Assembly: GCA_017562135.1 (NCBI GenBank)
Contig: QEYB01001208.1
Location: 558,001 to 622,000, forward strand
Length of the DNA stretch: 64,000 nucleotides
Origin: Dipylidium caninum
Taxonomy: Eukaryota > Platyhelminthes > Cestoda > Cyclophyllidea > Dipylidiidae
Direction: 5' to 3'
The notes under the pieces are model-generated. The model did no database searches. It saw only the letters and a list, made by a program, of their open reading frames with translations, and had not been told where the DNA came from. This document shows, in pieces, positions 38,351 to 49,000 of this stretch. Numbering within the stretch: the stretch's first letter is position 1; each line of letters opens with the position of its first letter. A program made the position numbers and the translations under genes.

Positions 38351-38910
38351 CTATTGAAAACAGAGATTCTCGGTGAGAACAATCATGATTCACCATTGAT
38401 TAAAGTGCTCGGAGGTTTTATTGAAAACAGAGTGCACGAGGAGCTATAAAGCACGATGAAATCCAACGTATGCACAAAATGTGGCATTTAAGTAAAGGTG
38501 CTTAGAACTATGTGAAAAAAGTTCTTATGCCTACCAGGCACTCAGGAAGGACATGCGATATAGGCAGTATGTGGAAATTTTTGGCACTAATACCTAACAT
38601 AAAAGCGTAAAGATACTTATGAACACGGAATAGTAAAGTCAATTGTGTAAAAATGGTTGCAAAAGAACATTCGATACATGTTTTGTTTACAGGAAAAGAC
38701 CTTACGCAGAACAAAAATGAACCTCATTTTGAAATAAGCGCCTATTTATGGGCGATAACATTCTCGATAGCTTATTATTATTTATAATGTACTATTTAAA
38801 TTTTTGTCTAGACTTCTAAATTTAGGAGTGTTATGAAGGCTTTTTTGCGTTGTTTTATGATACCATTTGCGAGCCGCGCCATTTGCGTAATCCAAACCAG
38901 TGTTTGAAAA
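38351..38910. promoter_or_regulatory. Putative bidirectional promoter, ZNHIT1 / LSM2
   Basis: 560 bases separate the ATG of ZNHIT1 (minus) from the ATG of LSM2 (plus). No other gene is visible, so both promoters or trans-splice acceptors must lie here. I cannot assign a core element with confidence. Confidence 0.4.
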
Positions 38911-39308
38911 ATGGTTTGGTCCTCTTACCTTTAATCTCTAGATATTCTACTCTTTCTTTAAGACGCTTGTTGGAAAAGATGTTGTTGTAGAATTAAAAAA
39001 TGACTTGTGGTTTGCTTGACATTACAACACTATCTCCTTGTTTAGTATTCACGGTACTCTCCATTCCGTCGACCAGTATCACAATTTCCGGCTCACGGAC
39101 ATAACGGTTACTGATCCCGAAAAACATCCTTATATGGTAAGGCTCTGCACGTCGTAACATTTTGCAGCTATCGGTTAGGAATTGTTTCATTAGGGGCTCA
39201 ATCGTGCGATACGTCCAGTTGCCCGCCGATGAATGCGACGTCTACGAGCTTCAAAATGCCTCCAGGAAAGAGGCGACTCTCGGCAAACAGCAGCAGCAGC
39301 CCGCCTGA
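38911..39308 (+). CDS. LSM2: LSM2, U6 snRNA-associated Sm-like protein
   Basis: Four coding pieces: 38911-38913 (the ATG alone), 38942-39009, 39046-39136, 39168-39308, totalling 100 residues (human LSM2 has 95). Introns are 28, 36 and 31 bases, all GT...AG (GTTTGG...CTCTAG, GTTTGC...GTTTAG, GTAAGG...TTGCAG). The product is nearly family-identical: FYSFFKTLVGKDVVVELKND (Sm1), GTLHSVDQY, LTDITVTDPEKHPYM, then NCFIRGSIVRYVQLPADE (Sm2, with the RG-binding loop). The tail adds four glutamines. LSM2 is part of the Lsm2-8 ring on U6 snRNA and the Lsm1-7 mRNA-decay ring. It lies between two HIT zinc-finger genes on the other strand. Minus-strand frames over 38993-39320 are shadows. Confidence 0.95.
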
Positions 39309-39634
39309 CCTAACTTTACCTGTAATATAACTTGAGAGTTATAAGCCTTCTTAAATACGTCAAGTCCCCCTCGCCACGCACATGGCCCCCAATGTACATA
39401 GTCAAAGAACAGCTAAAACCGCCTTTTTATCTAAACCACCCTCTATCATAAATTTGTCGCAAAAGCGCTTACTTAGGACTCCTGAAAGCATAATTAACGG
39501 AGAAACGACAGTTCAACCCTTTAATGCATCAAACTCATAGGAGCTGTTGTCATGCCATTCCCCTGTCAAATACTTGTGGCTTTGAAATGCCTTCGTAGGC
39601 GATGCCTTTTGTCAGATAAAGCAGGTTCTTGAAA
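39309..39634. other. Convergent spacer between LSM2 and ZNHIT2
   Basis: 326 bases between the two stop codons. No canonical AATAAA was seen on either strand close to the stops, so the 3' ends are undefined. Confidence 0.4.
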
Positions 39635-41297
39635 TCAGTTTACATTGCTAGAATCCAGTATAAAATGTGGGTGAATTTCTTCAATAAGGGAAGGTTTTGG
39701 GTTCGGTTTATCTCGGATTATATTGCGCCAATTTGGACAAGCACCCTTTAACCTTTCCGGCTCGCATGGGCTCATTCGTCTTCTTTCCGATTCAATTCGT
39801 GCAGTTTGTTCACACATTGATGCCTCAACTTCATCAAAAAGAGGTGAAACATATTTGCGGCACCAGTTAGCAGATGCTCCATCGCTTTTTCCCACGCAGG
39901 CTAGGAGAAATTGCACTTTACGGCGAGCTGGTGCAACCGTTGCGTCCTTCGACTTTACCGCCGACAGCATTTCCTTGATCTCTCGCAAAGCGCGAACCAA
40001 AAATGAATCTGCCTCCTGTAATAGACAATGGAGGTCATCAGTTAAAAGGAGTAAAAGCTTGTAGGAACATGTCAAGTGATTTCGAGATAGATTTGATTGC
40101 AGAGACGCCACGACTTCAGTAAAGTTTGCAAAAATAATAGGCGTTGTCATTGAACAATTAATAATTTGAGTCTTATTTCGACTAGTTTTCCGAGTCACTC
40201 CAGAATGAAGATATGATACTAGTTTCAAGAGAAGATCGCATGCATCCGTCTGCATATCCACTAGGTGGTCACCGTTGTAGTATCTAACGGAAGAAAAACC
40301 AAAATTACATCGGTTAATGGGCAAATTCAGCACACGTGGACTTGGGTTCTATGTTACTTTTCGGTCATTTTGAAGAAGCCGAAAATAGAGCGTTAATTGG
40401 TACTCAGACCTGAATTTACCTTGAGACAAAAGCAAATCCCATCAGGGCTTCTGCCAATGAATAGATGATGGATGGATGTGGCTCAGTTGAAAGCAATTTA
40501 GATAGAGGTTGCACTTCTTCGTTTGATTCTTTTAATACACTGTCAACGAAATCATCGGGGAAAGAAGTATTAACTTTTTTTGCAGTCGACTGCCACCATG
40601 GTGTCCAAATGGGCATCGCCGCGTAGATAGTACCATTTACCAATTGTCTGTGAAAGTCACGCTTTTCTTTAGCTGAGAGTAAGTTCCATACTTGGTCAAA
40701 ATCAACATCCTTTGAGGTTAGATCAATATCTTTCAACCTTAAGAGTTAAACACTCGGCTAACTGATCATTATAGTAAGATTAGATGACGCAATAAAAGCG
40801 AATTTTTAATCCCAAAATAGAATAATTTCACATCTACTTGATAAGATCCATCGAGTTGGTGGCAAATAACTTATATCATATAATACAAGGGTTTTGTTGC
40901 AGCAGGGATAAAAAACTAGTTATGGACAAGTGAGTCACAGATGATACTGATATGAGCAAATAAAGACACACCTTTCTGACAACTCAGATAGTTCGTCTTC
41001 GGAAGAGCTTTCATCGCTCGATTCGATCTCCGAATGATCGTAACCATTACAGTCGGTTAGCGACATCATACGTTCAACCTGCTGTCGGGTTTCGTCATCG
41101 ACGCCTAAACTCCTAACTGCATTTTCACAGCATTCCAGATAGAACCTCTCCGAACATTTCCCGTGCCTGCGATCTCTGTAGCAAGCTAGCGAGCAGTAAT
41201 TTATGCAACAACGTGGGCAAGTATACTTAGCACGCTTGTTGGTACAAACTTTGCACGTCAGAAGTCCAGGACACCCATCAGTTGGAGAGGGTTCCAT
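39635..41297 (-). CDS. ZNHIT2: ZNHIT2, HIT zinc-finger protein (R2TP / U5 snRNP assembly)
   Basis: Three exons, 41297-40972, 40737-40420 and 40283-39635, total 1,293 bases and 430 residues (human 403). Introns are 234 bases (GTGTGT...CTTAAG) and 136 bases (GTAAAT...CGTTAG), both phase 2 and consistent. The HIT zinc finger is near the N terminus: CKVC, CPRC, YCSLACY, H and C in order. It is followed by an acidic Ser/Glu stretch. Exon 2 has the conserved PIWTPWW (PPWRPWWW in human). The exon 2-3 joint gives FAFVSRYYNGDH (FAYAHTLALYHGGDD), and exon 3 has VQFLLACVGKS (CQFLLAWTNEN). ZNHIT2 links the R2TP chaperone to U5 snRNP and other complexes. It is divergent to 14-3-3. Confidence 0.94.
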
Positions 41298-41557
41298 GCG
41301 GATTAAGTTAGCGATGAAGGACAGCCAAGGTCGGCGTACGAATAGTAAATATTAATACTAAAAGGTTGAAATACAACTAACGCTACATTTCCAAAGAAGA
41401 TCAGCAAAACGTATAATTAACAATAAAATGGTTAATAAAGTCAATAGAGGGTGTTGCACTCTACATAAGCCAACTGAGTTAATAAATGGTTGAGGCTGAA
41501 TATGAAAAAAATGCACCCGGAGAGGCAAGCTGAAAAGCATTTTAGTTTAATTTATTG

Positions 41558-41990
41558 AAATTAGAACTGTCCTTTCTGTGCGGCGGAGACAATTAGCTCC
41601 TCTATCCTTCAAATATGTATCGCTAAGGGCTCTAGGCGTTTTAAGACGCCACAAATGAGGATGCTTCAAGTTCCGCCTTTTGGAATAGGCTTAAAGTACT
41701 AGGCATAGGAGCACATTGTTTCAAACCCTAGATTGGCACTTTATCGGCGAATCTCCAAGGGGTAAAAAGGAAGGCACAAAAATTAAAATTTTAATGGAGC
41801 CGCAACTCGTGATCAAACGGTTAAGTGTATAAAAGTGAGATGCCACAGGGACCCTCTTTCAAAAGATGCATACTCACCGCAAAAAGCTGAACAACGCTAC
41901 CAATCCCAAATACTAATAGTAAGCCTAAGTCCTTTATTTGTAAGAAAAGTAACATTAATTTAGAAATTGTTTTGCTGAAATAAGATTATG
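41558..41990 (-). CDS. Candidate short split gene with an N-terminal membrane segment
   Basis: On the minus strand an acceptor (TTATTTCAG) near 41970 is followed by a frame with ATG and a hydrophobic run LLLVFGIGSVVQLFA, ended by a good donor (GCG|GTGAGT, about 41877). Further down, frames ending IVSAAQKGQF-stop or SFRYIFEG-stop lie close to a minus-strand AATAAA near 41548, with a possible 30-base intron (GTGGCG...CCTTAG). I could not join these into one phase-consistent product and do not recognise the family, so both the gene and its limits are tentative. It would sit inside the ZNHIT2/14-3-3 divergent gap. Confidence 0.3.
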
Positions 41991-42218
41991 GTTAGCAAGC
42001 ATTTTTATTTTGGCGATCATCTGCAATATATCAATTTTTATTGTCGAAAAAATGATATCTTTTAAAAATTTAAAATGGCAAAAATAAATTACAGTGAATT
42101 GATTTTGGTAAAAATTTTTATTTTTCTGTACTCTGTGTGCTTAATTTACAAATTTGTTTAAATAAACTTTCTATAAACAGTTTCGGTTACTAGTCATTAA
42201 ACCGGCTTTCTTTTCGTG

Positions 42219-43086
42219 ATGGCTGTTAGGGGTCCGCGGGAGTCTCTTCTTACTAAGGCAAAGTTGGCTGAGCAGATCGAAAGGTACGATGGTGAGTCAA
42301 TGGAATTTATATTTTATTCCTTCTTAGACATGGCTCAGTTTATGCACAAAATTGTTGATCTTAATGATGAGTCTGCTCCTGAGCTAACAGTGGAGGAGCG
42401 TAACCTATTGTCTGTGGCGTATAAGAACGTCATCGGTGCTCGCCGTTCCTCGTGGCGGATCATAAGCGCGATTGAATCGAAAGATGAAGGCAGTGAACGC
42501 GTTAAGAATATCAGGGCTTGTCGTGAACAAGTCGAAAAAGAGCTCAAACAGATGGCTAATGAGATTCTTGCCCTTCTAGAAAAGACTCTTATTCCTCGTG
42601 CACAGAATGCCGATTCGAAAGTTTTTTATTATAAGATGTAGGTAGTCGCTTTAGTTGATTTTCGGTTTAGGCAGGGCGACTACAACAGGTACCTTGCCGA
42701 AATCGCTACTGCAGCTGAACGAGATGAGGTAGCGAAGCGTAGTTTGGAAGCTTACAAAGTGGCTACCGATATCGGCACGGCTGAGTTGCAACCGACCCAT
42801 CCTATCCGGCTTGGGTTAGCGTTGAATTTTTCGGTCTTTTACTACGAAATCATGAATAAACCTCAACAAGCTTGCCAAATTGCCAAACAAGCCTTTGACG
42901 ATGCCATTGCTGAACTCGATACTCTTAATGAAGAAAGCTATAAAGATTCCACCCTGATAATGCAATTACTTCGCGATAATCTTACCCTCTGGCGGTCTGA
43001 TGTTGACAATGACGGTAAGGATTGTTTTCTAACTTATTGCTGTAGAAGCTGAAAAAAACTCCCCTGAGGGTGACAAGCGTGAATAG
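42219..43086 (+). CDS. 14-3-3 phosphoserine/threonine-binding adaptor protein
   Basis: Four exons, 42219-42291, 42328-42637, 42671-43014 and 43046-43086, give 768 bases and 255 residues, the usual length. Introns are 36, 33 and 31 bases (GTGAGT...TCTTAG, GTAGGT...GTTTAG, GTAAGG...GCTGTAG). The nine-helix 14-3-3 protein is complete: [38 protein letters not shown] with the phosphate-binding Lys and Arg, [16 protein letters not shown] with the Arg-Tyr pair, [18 protein letters not shown], and [15 protein letters not shown]. The N terminus ([14 protein letters not shown]) and the Asn/Asp/Glu-rich tail diverge from vertebrate isoforms. Because the first intron is a multiple of three without a stop, an unspliced reading would add 12 false residues. 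The isoform is not assigned. Confidence 0.97.
42292..42327 (+). other. 36-base stop-free, phase-preserving micro-intron in 14-3-3
   Basis: GTGAGT at the 5' end and TTCTTAG at the 3' end. Removing it restores ERYDDMAQF, the invariant helix-2 sequence of 14-3-3 proteins, which proves it is an intron at the protein level. Its length is divisible by three and it contains no stop, so retention would be invisible to nonsense-mediated decay. Confidence 0.93.
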
Positions 43087-46000
43087 TCTCGCTCTTTACA
43101 TATGGATAATCATCCGGCTATTCGTTGGAATATTGTCTCCCTAGTTTAAGTTTGGCTTGCATTTTCTGTACACTGCTGGGGTATCAGTCATCTCTTTGTG
43201 GTCACACGTTATAACCTAATGTGCATGCTTGGCCCGGTCTCTGTGTTTACGTGTCCCCACTCCTTGTCATCATACTTCATAACTAAGACCATTTTTTAGC
43301 TATTTCTGTGCACAACATTTTCCGAGATACGCTATCTTTTTTGTACCTGTTCTCTGGATGGGGAAGCATTTTTGATGAATTTGGCTGAATGGTGTGCTGG
43401 TGCTAATGCCATCTAGTCTGCGGTTTGGTTGTGGGCACGGCTGGTGCCGGTTACCAGAAGCCGTTTGGCACACCGGTTGTCCTGTTCCCCATTGGGCGGC
43501 GCTTGTGAGAGTTGGTTGCAATGCGGATGGCTAATCGGTGATGTAGGAAATTGAGATTTTTTACCTTGGGAAGATTTCACTTTTGTACTGGGTTAGGTTC
43601 GTGTAGGGACATCTTAAGTGAGGGCGGGAACTCCTTTTTCGAAGTTGGAGGGTGTTGCTCCTGCTGCCCAGTGAGCGGGTTTCAGCCTGAAGCTGCGATC
43701 GCTAAACCGCGATTGGCCTGTTTGCGAGACAGGGATGTTTTGGCCGGGTTTGCAATAAGTGTGGGTGGACGCCAACTCTCCTCAAGGACGTTGATGCATT
43801 AAGCACTTTATGGCCTTCGGGAACTAGCTGGCCGGGCGTCATTCACGCGCATCTGCTGCGTGTTATCACCTCGAGGCAGTGAAAGCAAGCTCAGAACAGC
43901 CTTATCGCCGATGTCGACGCGATAAGCTCTTCTACCGATTTGATGGTAATCCACGCGGTCAGTACCTTTCGTTGAATATTTGAGCATTATAAAGTTTGAT
44001 GTTTAAATGCAAATGTGGACAAAGCTCTGGTGGTTGTGGTGTATCCTGGATAAAAGTGGGCCATCCATCAAGCCAGAGATGAGGTCTAGGTGATGTGCAT
44101 TGAAAAGATTGGGTGGATCGAGGAGTCGGAGTTACTACTCCTCTGTTTTTAGTGTTGAGTCGTACGAAATATTTTGATGCATCTACTAGTGCCGAACTTA
44201 GCAGAAGTGTCACAGTCAGTGCTCCTGCATGTTTGGAGGGGAGAGGTCAGACTTCAGGCGACCGCTCACTATTTTGCTACATGGGTGCGATCTTGGCACA
44301 ACAGATTCCAAACGATTACTTCTTGCACTCGTTGTAAATGGTTTTTGTGATGTCCCGCCAACAGCCCTTGAATCCATAACCAAAAGAGACGAGAGCAAAT
44401 GGGTGCAGTAAACTTTCTTGGTTAGCAGTTTTAGAGTTATTTGTGGCAGTCCGTTCACTTCGGTTTTACATTTTGCGCTTTTTGTGTTTATGAATAATAA
44501 TTGTTTTGAAGACGGGTACGTCTATCTTATCACCTTCGGAGTTGTTATCCACGGCACATGACGCAAAGGAAGTTGGAAAAAGTGCTGTTATGCTTATCCA
44601 ACCCTTAAAAGTAGTGATTAAACGTTCCGAAAAATCATTCACATAATTCCCAAGTCGTGTCCGATCAGTATTTAGTTGTCTTCTCAGACACAACTAGGCG
44701 ACATCTTTAACGTTGGTTCGTCTTTTTTTAACCAACGCCTATGTGACCACCTGCATCTTTTTAATTCCTAACTCACATGAGAGAGCAGACAAGAGGCGGC
44801 GGTTCAGAGACTTTGGAAACAGTGCCTGATGCCTTCATACTCCCCTTACCATTCTGAGTATGGCACTTTGAGTTAGTCAGCAGGCGGAAACTGTAACTTT
44901 GTGGGATCAAAGGATGGCATAGGGTGTCCAAACAACAGAGTATCGCGTCAATGGGTGGAGTAAAATAAGTGCTCAACTAAGGCATGGCCTCATTTTGGCG
45001 GCTGACCGAATGGGCGGCCTCCTTAATAGAAGCCAGAATGCTCAAAGTACACACAATCATTTGTGCTAGTGGCTTGAACCACTAATGTCTGCACGCAACA
45101 TCGCAAGGCGGAACCGCAATATCTGTGGAATTCTGGCAAAATAGGTGTTTACTGAAGAGCAATTCAGTCGGCAATAATTATAAAAAGCACCATGAAGGTG
45201 TATTCTCGTTCGCTTTTGGCCTCAGAGATGCATCCTTGGAATTGCCATCGAGTGCGAGGAGTTATCAGAGCCCAACATGAGCCAGAGGGCAGGCAAATAA
45301 AGCTACGATGCGAGGAAGGATCATGTTCCCTGCTACAACAAAAGTTGCCCTCTACGGAGGCGTAGAGCGCGGCCTACAAGATATAATCGCAAAGCAAACA
45401 ATGGGTTGGACCGATGTGTGGAATATAACCCTTCGTGTGGAAGTGGCAAGACATGTTGACTCGTTCCGCCAGAGCCGAGGATTGCACTCGACGACAGCTA
45501 ACCGCTTTCGCAGATGGAAGGGTTTTGGCCGGTCTGCAGTTAATAACCCTTCACATAAAATGCCAAACGGTACCGCCGCCTTCAGTTCTGCAGGACGCAA
45601 GGTGGCTACAAACCCGTGGTGGTTTTGAAAAGTATGTGCAAAAGAAGCCTCTCCTTCCGGCCAGTTTTGACATGCACGTACTGTTTTCGTTGGAATACAC
45701 AAAAAGCCTAAGCATTCAACTAGCAACAGCTTTTAGGGACGATTTGAAGGCTGTGGCAGGAGGGCGTATCTGCATTCTTTTTGTGAGATCGTGCGCGATT
45801 CGCGTGATTCAGTTCCTAACTTGATTCCCAGAAGTTAGAGAAAGTCGTCAATTTTTTAGTGCACTCAATAGAAAGAATCTGTGCCTACTTTTTGAAATTT
45901 TCTGCCGAAGATACACTCAACCCATGCAATTTTACATGAGATTTGTGCATGGCCATTTTGATAAATGGGGAGAGACGAGGTTGAGGGACGAAGCCCAATG

Positions 46001-49000
46001 AAGCTTTACGGACTTGGTGGAAAGAGTCGGAAATTTGTTCAACTGTTGCATACTGGACAGGAATACTCGCAGCTCTAATGGCGTGTCGTCGACAGGTGGC
46101 CTCGACGTGCACGACAGTCAAGGGCGAGAGGCGAAACGTCCTGCTGAGGTACACTGAAGTGCGTCAGTCGCCCGATGAGTCCTTCAAGGCCGAATCGTAC
46201 AACCCTAAAGATTTTACCTTTTGAGCCACATGAAAACAGGCAGATTTTGTCATCCATTTTGTGCCGTCTTTCCACCTAAGCTCAGTCCCTAAGTCCACTG
46301 TGCCCATGTCGGAGTGTCGTCTTAAACGCTGGGCGTCGGAATGAGATTACGCAAACCCTTTCAGAAACTAGGAGTTCGCAGATGGCGCGTCTTTATGTGT
46401 GCGTTTTCCAGTATGCCCATTTGTGCGACTCGAGCAAAGCGCTAAGTGATGCCTCAAAATCGAGGGGATCTAGGGTAAAAGATTACATTAGGGGCATACG
46501 AGGCTGTCAGGTACACTCAGTCTGGGGTTGCAAAAGCCCGTCCCGCATTTAACCATTCATCTTGGCGTGGCACAGGGGAGCTGGAGATGAAAGCGCACGC
46601 GTGGGCCAGGGAATCTGACGTCCCCTCATGTCTGCGTGGGACAAGCGCTTAAATGCATGGTTAGTAAACAGCCCAAACCGAAATGCAAATGAAAAACCAA
46701 CTAATCGCTTGGGGCGCACATCGCCGTTTGGCTAATTCCACTCACCCTAAGTGACCGCCGTGTGGTTCTCCTTCTATCACCACTCTGCCGCCTCCACTTA
46801 CTGCGGAGCAAAAGGTTTGTGTCCCGACACTTCGTTATCCCCGTCGATGTGACATGCCGGGACAGCAAAATTTGGCAGGCGGCTCCACGAGCCCTGACAG
46901 CAACCCGCGCCTTCTCAGATGTCATTGGCAATAAGGTCATCCAAGTCTACCAAATTTGTGCCCCACTGAAAGAACAAATCGCTTAGCCTAAAACTTTTCT
47001 TGGTAATACTCGATGGAAAAACAGTTCGGAGTTGGGAGGAGAAGAAGTCGTTGCGAGGGTGACATTATTATTACGTCAGGCGTGAAGGGTAAATTTTTTA
47101 ACAAGTGCGTGATGCTGTTCTCTTCGTAGAAGTGTCATTTTTATAGAATTCTACCCTACTTCTGTGGAAGGGGCTAGAATAAATGCATATTCGCGGCTGG
47201 CTTCCTGGCTTCAGAAATTATTTCCAGCCCAATTTCCTCATGGCGAGCCTCAACTGAGCTTTGCGTGGGCCATTCGCTCGATCAGCCGAAAATCAGTGTC
47301 ACGTGTCAAGAGTCATCTTACATGTCTTTTCTCCATGTTCCATAGCAAGCTTTCCGTCAGTACGCATCGACAGATGGTCAATCGACCTCTCGGTTCCATC
47401 CCAACACCATCCACCATCGTCCACCGACTTGAAGGAGGCGCAGGTGTGCCAGGTCGGCCACTGTCTCCAACGCAACTAATGTCTTAAGAAACTGTGTGGG
47501 CACCACTTCCACAATAAGTGTGGAATTTTCACTTATTCCCCTCTTTTAAGTCGTCTTTTTTTTAGTATGTGTGATGTCAACTATGGGGAATTTATTAGGG
47601 AGGCGAGATTTCAGTGCAAGCGCGTAGCCGTTCCACCCCCGTCGGTGATGGATTCCTCGGAAAGTCACCATAACATCGCTTGCACTTCCGGGTTGGCAAT
47701 CGCTTCAGCCGCCGAAATGGGGCAAATCAGGGCAAAACGATTCACCTACTCGAGTCCTGTCAGGGCGAGTTTGTCTCTCATTGATGCTGCTTTTGCGTCG
47801 GGAGTAAGGCCGCCGACTAGCATAAATGTGAGTTGGGGCCGAGGGGAACAAACCGCATTCCATTTTTCTAACGAAAGGAAGAAAAACGCGGCCATTCTTT
47901 CGCAGCACATTTTCGCCAGTGACCGCCCCACAAATATTATTGAAATGCTAAAGGCCGAGTGGGGGAACGTGGGACCAGGTCGAGGGACGTTTTCGTTAGC
48001 TCGGTCTTCTTAGCACCAGTTCCACGAGGAGCATCGTATTTCCTGCGTGGCCCTTCCCTCCATCTGATCCAACGCCGGCACGCGCACAAGGAATTTGGAG
48101 GTCGGATTTGGTACAAAGAGGAACGCTGGTACACTACCTCATAAGTCAACAGGTCCTGCCACTTTGCGCGTCTGCATCATCTTCGTGGAATAAATCGGCA
48201 TAGTTTACTGGTCCAAGCTAACTCGCACTGCAGGCGACTACAAGTTTGGACATCTCGACGAGTCGCGTCCATGGCAGACCCCTTCGGTTCTGCATACGCT
48301 CCGAACATGACAAACCTGCCGGCGGTTTTGCGGCCTCTTAGAAGGCGTCAACACTTTCCATCGCATAACACAAATGCTGCAGGGTTTTATTCAATTTGGC
48401 GTTGATTTAATTCTGCATTAAATCCAATTATTTGGACCATTTCTGTCCACCGAACGGCTTCTTACTGGGCCACCGTACTTCGGGGGAAGAGATGTCCTCG
48501 TGTGCTCCTTAAGGTTTTTTCTGCTCTACGACTATGGCACTTTGACTGCAAATTTCGTTCCTTTATATGCCTCAGAGACATATTCGGGGGATGCCTGTTT
48601 CGAAATCGCCTTCGTGGTGCATTCATACCAAGTGGGCGGAGCGGCTTTTACAGTCAAGCCAAAGGACTTTAACAGAGTCTGCGTCCAGACTCGCGGAAAG
48701 ATAAAATGAAAATTACCTCCCGCCGAACAAGCTGCCATGTTCAAAAGTGTACCTAATTAGGGCGCTGTGATGCCAGTAGAGTCCTGCTTTGTCTGGCCGC
48801 TCCCCACCGTCTTCTTGCCTTTGTCAAGACGCCCTTCGAGAAAATCCCACCGGACGAAAACTATGGGCCACTTATTAAAGGGAAAGCTATATTCAGGAGA
48901 GGATGTAACACGGGAGAGGATTCAATCGTCTTGAAAACCGCCCATTGATCTTATTTCCTGCCCTTTCGGTTTTCCATTTTCAAGTCCTTGATTGCTTTAC

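Noticed and set aside
38993..39320. Minus-strand frames (for example GISNRYVREPEIVILVDG and FPGGILKLVDVAFIGG) looking like a small protein
   Set aside because: They are the antisense of LSM2 exons 2-4. The plus strand gives a full, conserved LSM2 after removing micro-introns.
47567..48013. 148-codon plus-strand frame with ATG
   Set aside because: No domain, no neighbouring exon or polyadenylation signal, and the surrounding GC-rich region gives many such frames.
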